DNA from: UBA2253 sp964646985 | GTDB taxonomy: Bacteria; Bacillota_I; Bacilli_A; ML615J-28; CAG-698 | Length of the DNA: 5,966 bases | Assembly (NCBI GenBank): GCA_964646985.1 | Contig: CAZYFI010000073.1 | Coordinates: 1 to 5,966, forward strand | Direction: 5' to 3' | Shown here: in pieces, positions 1 to 5,325 of the stretch | Layout of the letters: every line of letters begins with the position of its first letter | Numbering within the stretch: the first letter of the stretch is position 1 | Position numbers and translations under genes: made by a program | Notes under the pieces: generated by a model | What the model saw: only the letters and a program-made list of their open reading frames with translations | Told to the model about the DNA's origin: nothing | The model's database searches: none

Positions 1-149
1 CTTCACCACGTCCCGACTTATAACAACTACGTTATTCTTAAAATCAACAGCCCTTTTACTCAAATCTTTCTAAAATCCTCTTGGTTAATTTACATTAAAC
101 AACCTATATTTTTAGTTCATCTTTTTTTGAATTGTAATTAACTTTCCCC
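1..149. other. Left-edge intergenic stretch, no supported gene
   Basis: This AT-rich stretch lies downstream of the gltS-like terminator. On the minus strand a frame opens with TTG at 61-63 and runs off the window edge for 21 codons, reading MSKRAVDFKNNVVVISRDVV and then K. An in-frame TAG lies just upstream and there is no good SD (an AGAGG sits about 13 bases before the TTG). The plus strand is also open from 1 to about 141 in frame 1, but its composition is not protein-like. A weak minus-strand promoter-like pair (TTCAAA, 17 bases, TATAGG) lies upstream of the TTG. I would not call a gene from this much sequence. Confidence 0.3.
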
Positions 150-182
150 AAAAAGAAAACTCCAGCAATAATTGCTGGAGTT
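150..182 (-). terminator. Intrinsic terminator of the plsC-gltS unit
   Basis: Read on the minus strand, the perfect inverted repeat AACTCCAGCAAT / ATTGCTGGAGTT (arms 158-169 and 171-182) folds into a stable stem with a GC-rich base (CTCCAGC). It is followed at once by a T-rich tail, GTTTTCTTTTTG. The stem starts 4 bases after the transporter stop codon, a typical position for Rho-independent termination. On the plus strand the tail is interrupted (TTATAATTAAAC), so termination in that direction is less likely. Confidence 0.93.
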
Positions 183-186
183 ATAA

Positions 187-1584
187 TTAAACTTTTTGCT
201 TTTTCTTAAATATCTTACTTCTATACAATAACACATTAAACCCAAAGAACAACACAATTAATATTCCTAACGTAATTAAGGTTTGTGCAATTCCCATCGG
301 TGCATATCCTAGCAACAAGAAAATTGGCCAGCCAAACATAATCGCATAAGTAGCTTGGAAAATTAAGTTGTTTGCTGCAGGAGTTTCAAATTTAGAATCA
401 ATTTCTCTTAACAAAATAATACCTGTACTATATGTTCCAGTTAATGTCCCAAACAAAGACAAGAATGATTCTTCTACATATCCTGGGAAACAATATTTCG
501 AAGTTTTATAAACATAAACATAAGTTACAGCTGTACCAACAACACACATTAAAATAAGAGGAACAAGCAATCCTTTTAATACAGAAATTTGAATCGCCCC
601 AATTCCTGCTAACATCATAAAATCAAAGCAAAAACCACTAATGCGATTTAATAAGTAGTTATTCGGATAATCTCTCGTCATTAAATTGGTCTTTTTGAAG
701 GCATCAAATGCTTTTTTCACAAGCATAGCAAATAACGTACCAATTAAGAAGTTAAAACCAACAAGCATTGGTTTCACTGTTTTCTCAAAGAAATTACCTG
801 CATCTAATTTCACTCCAAACATAATCGTTAAGAATGTTAAAAAATAAACCAAAATAACCAAAGCCATTTGAATGGTAAAACGATCAACTGATTCTGTTAA
901 AGGAACATCATTAGGTGAAGTAAATTCATCCAGTTTGACCAAAGCATCGCTTTGATCCTTAATGATTATTTTTCCCTTTTTCTTTTGTACCATAATGTGA
1001 ACAAGTCCAAACAAACAAGCCACTAAAAATCCAATGGCAGCAACTGTTAATCCAAAACTAGCTCCACCAGCAAACCCCCACTCTGTCTCATAAATCGAGC
1101 CCCAAGAGAGCGCTTGCCCTGAACCTTGACCAAACCCCAAAGGAAGTAGCAATCCGGCAGCAGGAAGCAATCCACTAAATAGCGTCACAGCCAATGCGAC
1201 AGTAATCAGTCCACCAAAGATTCCTTGAATCAAATATGAATTCACAGTAATCAAACCTGCATTCATGACATCACGATTACGTGATTTCATTTTCGCATTC
1301 TTATTTGATTTCAGTGCTAAGGCAATGGTCCCAAGCCCTAAGGCATGATATGTAACCACTTCCATAAAGTCATTGGACAATAAGTCACGAAAATAAGGAA
1401 TAATCTTTAATAAGAGAATGATTGATCCACCAATAATGGATGTAGGAATGAGAGATTTTTTAATAAAACCCACTTTTCTTCTAATCATGTTACCAAGCAA
1501 AAAGGCCACAATCAAAATGCCTAATTGCACCATCATTTCATTTAAACTAATTTCAAATTCCCAAAAACCTTGCCAAATTTCCAT
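187..1584 (-). CDS. gltS: GltS-family sodium/glutamate-type symporter
   Basis: This is a polytopic inner-membrane protein of 465 residues with roughly ten to twelve hydrophobic segments. It resembles the Na+/glutamate symporter (GltS, ESS) family, which imports glutamate or related anions with sodium. The N-terminal segment with RRKVGFIKKSLIPTSIIGG (about 35-53) matches the GltS pattern of a basic loop followed by IP..vvGG. A glycine-rich re-entrant-like motif, GFGQGSGQALSWG (about 150-162), takes the place of GGHGTGAAW in E. coli GltS. A matching motif in the second half, FGTLTGTYSTG (about 388-398), fits the family's two-repeat fold. A polar loop (about 200-235) separates the halves. The protein is longer than E. 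coli GltS (about 400). AAAGGAG (1591-1597) lies 6 bases before the ATG at 1584 and only 3 before the ATG at 1587, so I prefer 1584; 1587 adds one Met. The start overlaps the upstream acyltransferase gene by 32 bases. The family is fairly sure; the substrate is not, and the symbol is by family resemblance. Confidence 0.85.
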   Translation of the reverse strand: MEIWQGFWEFEISLNEMMVQLGILIVAFLLGNMIRRKVGFIKKSLIPTSIIGGSIILLLKIIPYFRDLLSNDFMEVVTYHALGLGTIALALKSNKNAKMKSRNRDVMNAGLITVNSYLIQGIFGGLITVALAVTLFSGLLPAAGLLLPLGFGQGSGQALSWGSIYETEWGFAGGASFGLTVAAIGFLVACLFGLVHIMVQKKKGKIIIKDQSDALVKLDEFTSPNDVPLTESVDRFTIQMALVILVYFLTFLTIMFGVKLDAGNFFEKTVKPMLVGFNFLIGTLFAMLVKKAFDAFKKTNLMTRDYPNNYLLNRISGFCFDFMMLAGIGAIQISVLKGLLVPLILMCVVGTAVTYVYVYKTSKYCFPGYVEESFLSLFGTLTGTYSTGIILLREIDSKFETPAANNLIFQATYAIMFGWPIFLLLGYAPMGIAQTLITLGILIVLFFGFNVLLYRSKIFKKKQKV

Positions 1585-2749
1585 CATTTACTCCTTTATT
1601 CTTGTTACGTATGTGAAAATACAATTGCATGTATTTCAATGCATTGAATCTTGGGTTGGCCTTAATTTGATAAATGGCTTTCCCAATGTAAAGATTTAAT
1701 TTATTTTGACCCATGACGGCCATGGATTCAATTTCACTTAGTGAAAATATCAAACTTTTTTTACCATCTGACAATTTGATTTGTTCAAAATTCATTGTCA
1801 GTCGGCCCTTCAACAATTTATTCTTATGTTTGTTTTTAATCACTTCTTTAAACGTCACTTGTTCATCACGAAACATTTCTCTTTTTTCGGTCAAATCAAG
1901 CGCTAAGAAATAATCAACTTGATAATCAAGCCACTCATAAACATAGCGGAAACGAAACATCGGATTGTTGGCTTTTAAAGTCAAATCTTCTTGATAAGTA
2001 ACTTCTAAATTGCAATAACTGCAAACAATGGTGTTTTTATGAGAATGCAGTGTGGAAATCCGTTTGCACACTGGGCAAAAGAAAACGGCACGTTCCATAT
2101 ATTCGGCTTTTTTCCGGCTTTTAAATGTTTGATTACTTGAAAACTCATCCACCGATAAGGTATTGACTATCTCTTGATATAGCGCATCATTTGATAGTGA
2201 TTCTATCTGCTCAACATCGAGATACTTCGCAACTTTTCCCGTCATGTTCCCTTTTCTTACAAACGGAGAAAACCTAGGACTCACACCAAATCCATTTTGA
2301 ATCGTATACAAACAAACAGGGATTTTCAAATGTTTGATTAGTTTTACAATCGCAGGATCAATGTTACATAAGCGACCATCATAAGTACGGTTTCCTTCAG
2401 GAGATAACGAAATCATTCCCCCTTCTTCTTTTACCGTAATGATATTCTTAATCGCTTGAAAATCACGAAACGATTTGCTTTTAGGAATTGGTGCAACCAA
2501 AAAACGAATGATCCTAGATAAAATGCGCAAAGAAAAAATGTCATCTGTAGCAAGAAAATAAATGGGGCCCTTAAAGGATTGGGCAACCATAAAAGGATCA
2601 AAACTTGTTTGATGATTGAATAAAATTAAAACTGGCTTTTTGGGAAGTTCAAACTTTTGCGCAACAAACCCATAGTGGATACGTAAAAAAAGCCAAAAAA
2701 AAGGTTTCAGCATCGCAAATACTGCTTTGTGTCGAAATTTAGTCCACAT
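1553..2749 (-). CDS. PlsC-type acyltransferase with C-terminal zinc ribbon
   Basis: This 398-residue protein has an N-terminal lysophospholipid acyltransferase (PlsC/LPLAT) domain. The family transfers acyl chains to the sn-2 position of lysophosphatidate in membrane lipid synthesis. The catalytic NHxxxxD motif is intact (NHQTSFD, 45-51; H46, D51), as are the glycerol-phosphate-binding SPEGNR motif (116-121) and the KIPV segment (142-145). A hydrophobic N-terminus (about 10-30) suggests membrane association. The unusual part is the extension after about residue 215: a four-cysteine zinc ribbon (C225-x2-C228 and C243-x2-C246), then about 150 residues. Within these, 313-380 (GRLTMNF, SLSEIESMAV, NLYIGKAIYQIKA) look like the beta strands and final helix of a PH/GRAM-like domain; that part is inference. 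PlsC proteins are usually 200-250 residues. I chose the ATG at 2749 because GAGG lies 6 bases upstream; the ATG at 2761 would lie within a few bases of the predicted transcript start. First gene of a two-gene unit. Confidence 0.88.
   Translation of the reverse strand: MWTKFRHKAVFAMLKPFFWLFLRIHYGFVAQKFELPKKPVLILFNHQTSFDPFMVAQSFKGPIYFLATDDIFSLRILSRIIRFLVAPIPKSKSFRDFQAIKNIITVKEEGGMISLSPEGNRTYDGRLCNIDPAIVKLIKHLKIPVCLYTIQNGFGVSPRFSPFVRKGNMTGKVAKYLDVEQIESLSNDALYQEIVNTLSVDEFSSNQTFKSRKKAEYMERAVFFCPVCKRISTLHSHKNTIVCSYCNLEVTYQEDLTLKANNPMFRFRYVYEWLDYQVDYFLALDLTEKREMFRDEQVTFKEVIKNKHKNKLLKGRLTMNFEQIKLSDGKKSLIFSLSEIESMAVMGQNKLNLYIGKAIYQIKANPRFNALKYMQLYFHIRNKNKGVNDGNLARFLGI
1591..1597 (-). promoter_or_regulatory. 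SD of the gltS-like gene, inside plsC-like gene
   Basis: AAAGGAG on the minus strand is a 7-base match to the anti-SD. It lies within the last codons of the acyltransferase frame (it encodes Lys-Gly and part of Val). It favours the second of two adjacent ATG codons (1584, spacing 6) over the first (1587, spacing 3). Its location implies that ribosomes finishing the acyltransferase gene pass over the transporter start, consistent with translational coupling. Confidence 0.85.
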
Positions 2750-2755
2750 AATATT

Positions 2756-2759
2756 CCTC
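2756..2759 (-). promoter_or_regulatory. SD that decides the acyltransferase start
   Basis: GAGG sits 6 bases before the ATG at 2749. The alternative in-frame ATG at 2761 overlaps the region just after the predicted transcription start and would have no leader and no SD. Initiation at 2749 (protein starting MWTKFRHK) is therefore favoured, leaving a leader of only about 15 bases. Confidence 0.65.
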
Positions 2760-2771
2760 ATAACTTAATTT

Positions 2772-2800
2772 ATTATATGGAATTATTTTCTAAAAGTCAA
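2772..2800 (-). promoter_or_regulatory. Near-consensus SigA-type promoter for plsC-gltS
   Basis: On the minus strand TTGACT (2795-2800) and TATAAT (2772-2777) are separated by exactly 17 bases. That is 11 of 12 matches to the vegetative sigma consensus with ideal spacing. The predicted transcription start is near 2765 (an A on the transcript), about 16 bases upstream of the preferred acyltransferase start. I see no clear operator palindrome overlapping it, so expression may be constitutive. Confidence 0.88.
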
Positions 2801-3141
2801 CCATAACCAGTTTTCAGACTTTGATTATCTGTCATTTTTCTATTTAAGGCATCACAATCTTGCTTGTACTCTATATTCCATTCACCTAACCACTTACAAT
2901 GGATCATCCACTGAAAAAGAAAAAGCTTCCTTTTTCTTTCTAATGAACTAATTTTCTTCGCAAATATCATTTTCACACAAACAAAAAATCGCTTGTAATC
3001 ACTTCTTGTTTTACTAAGTATATTTTCACCACTTCTTTGATGCAAAGCACTACATGGGACTATAGACCAGTTAAATAGGAATCTACAGCAATTATCTTCT
3101 TTTCTTTTCAAAAATAAGATAAATCTACTGTTTACTTTCAT
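2797..3141 (-). CDS. Doubtful orphan ORF, 114 codons
   Basis: This is an open frame with no recognisable family. The predicted product is basic and rich in Cys, Trp, Lys, Arg and Phe, with no clear signal peptide or membrane segment. Three points argue against it. The ATG lies directly after the T-tract of the pcrA terminator, so there is no room for a promoter. No SD precedes it. Its TGA stop lies inside the -35 box of the downstream promoter. It could be a chance frame, a decayed gene or, less likely, a lineage-specific small protein. I found no later ATG with a good SD. Confidence 0.18.
   Translation of the reverse strand: MKVNSRFILFLKRKEDNCCRFLFNWSIVPCSALHQRSGENILSKTRSDYKRFFVCVKMIFAKKISSLERKRKLFLFQWMIHCKWLGEWNIEYKQDCDALNRKMTDNQSLKTGYG
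2916..2939. repeat. Perfect 10-bp AT-rich inverted repeat
   Basis: The arms AAAGAAAAAG (2916-2925) and CTTTTTCTTT (2930-2939) are exact reverse complements around a 4-base loop. On the minus strand the stem can be extended by a G·U and an A-U pair, and the 3' arm runs into further T residues (CTTTTTCTTTTTC). It could act as a weak terminator or RNA 3' end for minus-strand transcripts. Equally, it may be a chance result of purine/pyrimidine-biased AT-rich sequence; the stem has only two G-C pairs per arm. Confidence 0.5.
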
Positions 3142-3147
3142 TTCATT

Positions 3148-3179
3148 AAAAAACCCATTAGCATTTTTGCTAATGGGTT
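3148..3179 (-). terminator. Intrinsic terminator of the glnS-pcrA unit
   Basis: The inverted repeat AACCCATTAGCA / TGCTAATGGGTT (arms 3152-3163 and 3168-3179) has a 4-base loop. On the minus strand it is followed by a run of six T residues (3148-3153, partly shared with the stem). It begins 16 bases after the pcrA stop. On the plus strand the stem is followed by ATCTTG with no T-tract, so it acts in the minus direction. Confidence 0.93.
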
Positions 3180-3195
3180 ATCTTGTGAGTACTAT

Positions 3196-5316
3196 TTACT
3201 TTTTACGCAAAGCAGGATGGGTTAATAGTATTTTCGATAAATTCTTGGTTTGATCAAAGAAAATTTGTCCAACATCTTTGTTGATGGCAATGATAATGCC
3301 TTCTCCAAACTGATCATGAATGATTTTATCGCCAACGCGATAATGACCTGATGAGATTTTTAACTGTGGTGTTGGTTTTGATTGCAGGATGCCTTGTTTT
3401 GATTCCCCAACTACTTGGGTTTCAATGTCTTCTCTTATTTGATTGGCACCTGTAAATTCTAATACAAAACGAGAGGTTTTGTTTGTGAAACGTTCACCAT
3501 AAAGAAGCCGTGTTTTTGTGCTCAACAAATACAGTCGCTTTTTCGCTCTTGTGAAAGCGACATAAGCAATGCGTCTTTCTTCTTCAATTTCTGATTCTTG
3601 AGAAAAACGATAGCCATTTGGGAAGATGTTTTCTTCTAACCCAATCACAAATACATAGTCAAACTCCAATCCTTTGACAGAATGAATGGTAGAAAGTGTG
3701 ATTCCTTTTGCATTTTGCCTTTGGTTTTGCAATTTATCATCTGATAAAATGGCATCATCAAATGCTGCTTGTAATCGTTCTTTTCTACTCATGTCTGATT
3801 GCGATTCTTCAATCGTCATTAATATACTCTTAAACTCTTGTACATTTTCAATGCGCTCGTTCCCATCATCATCTTCTTTTAAGTATTGTTCATATTGAAT
3901 CTTTTCCATTAACTCATCAAATATAAAGACCAATGGATCAGTATCTAATCGCGAAGATAACATAGAAATCATCGATTGAAAGTTTTGCAAACTTTCATAG
4001 CGTTTTTCAGAAACAATCGTTTTACAAGCATCAATGGCTTGTGGCAACGATAGTTTGTATTGCTTTTTGATTTCTAATACTTTCGCAATCGTGGCTTCTC
4101 CCAAAGAACGCGAAGGAACATTGATGACACGTTGAAAACTATACACATCATCTGGATTCACAATCAACTTAAAGTAAGCAATGATGTCTTTTACTTCACG
4201 ACGACGCAAATAAGAAATCCCGCCAAAGACTTGATAAGGAAGTCCCATTTGAATGATTCCAAGTTCTAAATTTCTAAGCAAACTGCTGTTTCGATATAAA
4301 ACAGCCATTTGGAAATACTCTGCTCCCTTTATTTTCAACGAAAAAATGCGGTCTAAAATATAATCGACTTCTTCTTTTTCATTGTATGCTTGATAGATCT
4401 GCACATCTGTGGAATCTCCAAGTTCCAGAGAAAACAATTTTTTGGGTTCTCGGTTTTGATTGTTCTGAATCAACAAATTACATCCATCTAAAATGTTTTG
4501 TGTCGAACGATAATTTTGCGTGAGAAAAAATAATTTGTATTCTGGGTAATCTTTTTTAAACAAATTCATGTTTTCATAATTTGTTCCACGAAAACTATAA
4601 ATACTTTGATCATCATCACCAACAACAAATAGATTTCTGCTTTCATGCGTTAACATCTTCATGAGCTCATACTGCACCAAATTGGTATCTTGAAACTCAT
4701 CAACCAATACATAACGAAAATAATGTTGGTATTTCATTAACACATTCGGAAACAAAGAAAACAATTCATATGTTTTAAGCAACAAATCTTCAAAGTCTAA
4801 TAAATTAAGACTTTTCATTTTGTTCTCATACCATTCCATGATTCTTTGCTCTAAAGCAAACTCTGGCTTTTGCATAAAACATTTCAAATAATTGATGCTT
4901 TTTTGCATCGCTTTTGCTGGGTATTGTTTGCGATCAATGTTGTTTTCTTTTAATATATCAGAAATAACTTTCAATTGTTCTTCTTCATCTAAAATGGAAA
5001 AACTACGCTCATACCCCAAAGCAACAATTTCTCTTCGCAAGATTCTAGCACAAAAAGAATGAAATGTACTAATGGTTAAATCATAAGAAGCGATTCCAAC
5101 AAGAGAAATGAGACGTTCTTTCATTTCATTGGTTGCTTTGTTTGTGAAAGTGATGGCTAGAATCGAGGATGGTTTAATGTGCTTTTCGGAAATCATGTAA
5201 GCAATGCGATACGTCAAGGTTCTAGTTTTTCCACTTCCTGCACCAGCAAAAACCATCACGGGTCCTTCTGTTTCTAAAACCGCCGCTCTTTGTTGCTCAT
5301 TCAAACTAGTCAGCAT
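3196..5316 (-). CDS. pcrA: ATP-dependent DNA helicase PcrA (UvrD/Rep family)
   Basis: This is a superfamily 1A 3'-5' DNA helicase of 706 residues, close to the usual PcrA length. It acts in repair, plasmid replication and removal of RecA or stalled complexes. All helicase motifs are visible: Q motif LNEQQRAAV (5-13), Walker A AGAGSGKT (24-31), Ia ITFTNKAT (55-62), Ib TISTFHSF (81-88), Walker B VDEFQDT (205-211), III VVGDDDQSIYSFRG (231-244), IV LTQNYRS (275-281), V STIHSVKGLEFDYV (542-555) and VI EERRIAYVAFTRAK (579-592). The C-terminus (about 669-704, RVGDKIIHDQFGEG) is the Tudor-like domain that contacts RNA polymerase in PcrA/UvrD proteins. AGGTGAT (5319-5325) matches the 3' part of the anti-SD pairing region and overlaps the glnS stop. 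Seven bases separate the genes. It is followed directly by a terminator, so ligA, a common downstream partner in Bacillota, is not in this unit. No motif is missing. Confidence 0.97.
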   Translation of the reverse strand: MLTSLNEQQRAAVLETEGPVMVFAGAGSGKTRTLTYRIAYMISEKHIKPSSILAITFTNKATNEMKERLISLVGIASYDLTISTFHSFCARILRREIVALGYERSFSILDEEEQLKVISDILKENNIDRKQYPAKAMQKSINYLKCFMQKPEFALEQRIMEWYENKMKSLNLLDFEDLLLKTYELFSLFPNVLMKYQHYFRYVLVDEFQDTNLVQYELMKMLTHESRNLFVVGDDDQSIYSFRGTNYENMNLFKKDYPEYKLFFLTQNYRSTQNILDGCNLLIQNNQNREPKKLFSLELGDSTDVQIYQAYNEKEEVDYILDRIFSLKIKGAEYFQMAVLYRNSSLLRNLELGIIQMGLPYQVFGGISYLRRREVKDIIAYFKLIVNPDDVYSFQRVINVPSRSLGEATIAKVLEIKKQYKLSLPQAIDACKTIVSEKRYESLQNFQSMISMLSSRLDTDPLVFIFDELMEKIQYEQYLKEDDDGNERIENVQEFKSILMTIEESQSDMSRKERLQAAFDDAILSDDKLQNQRQNAKGITLSTIHSVKGLEFDYVFVIGLEENIFPNGYRFSQESEIEEERRIAYVAFTRAKKRLYLLSTKTRLLYGERFTNKTSRFVLEFTGANQIREDIETQVVGESKQGILQSKPTPQLKISSGHYRVGDKIIHDQFGEGIIIAINKDVGQIFFDQTKNLSKILLTHPALRKK

Positions 5317-5318
5317 AC

Positions 5319-5325
5319 ATCACCT
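5319..5325 (-). promoter_or_regulatory. SD of pcrA overlapping the glnS stop
   Basis: AGGTGAT matches the downstream half of the full SD (AGGAGGTGAT), so its short distance to the ATG (2 bases) is still a normal register. The AG of the glnS TAG stop (5324-5326) is part of the SD. A ribosome terminating on glnS would therefore sit on the pcrA initiation region, which suggests coupled translation. Confidence 0.8.

Larger units (their letters stand above)
2778..3147. other. Long intergenic stretch between the two transcription units
   Basis: About 370 bases lie between the pcrA terminator and the acyltransferase promoter, unusually long for this compact window. Apart from the doubtful open frame it holds an AT-rich inverted repeat (2916-2939). 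It also has a weak minus-strand promoter-like pair: TTGCAT at 3040-3045, 17 bases, TATACT at 3017-3022. I see no tRNA, T-box, riboswitch or coding frame on the plus strand. Its content is unexplained. Confidence 0.5.

Noticed and set aside
1418..1699. Plus-strand open frame antisense to the transporter start
   Set aside because: It lies opposite two well-supported overlapping genes, has no SD or family resemblance, and its composition is that of a shadow frame.
1713..1913. Plus-strand open frame opposite the acyltransferase C-terminal extension
   Set aside because: It is a shadow of the minus-strand gene, with no independent signals.
3040..3072. Plus-strand promoter-like pair (TTGATG, 18 bases, TATAGA)
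   Set aside because: Both boxes are only 4 of 6, there is no plus-strand gene or RNA downstream, and such matches are expected by chance in AT-rich DNA.
3686..3898. Plus-strand open frame inside pcrA
   Set aside because: It is fully antisense to conserved helicase sequence, rich in Ser and Cys as expected of a shadow, with no supporting signals.
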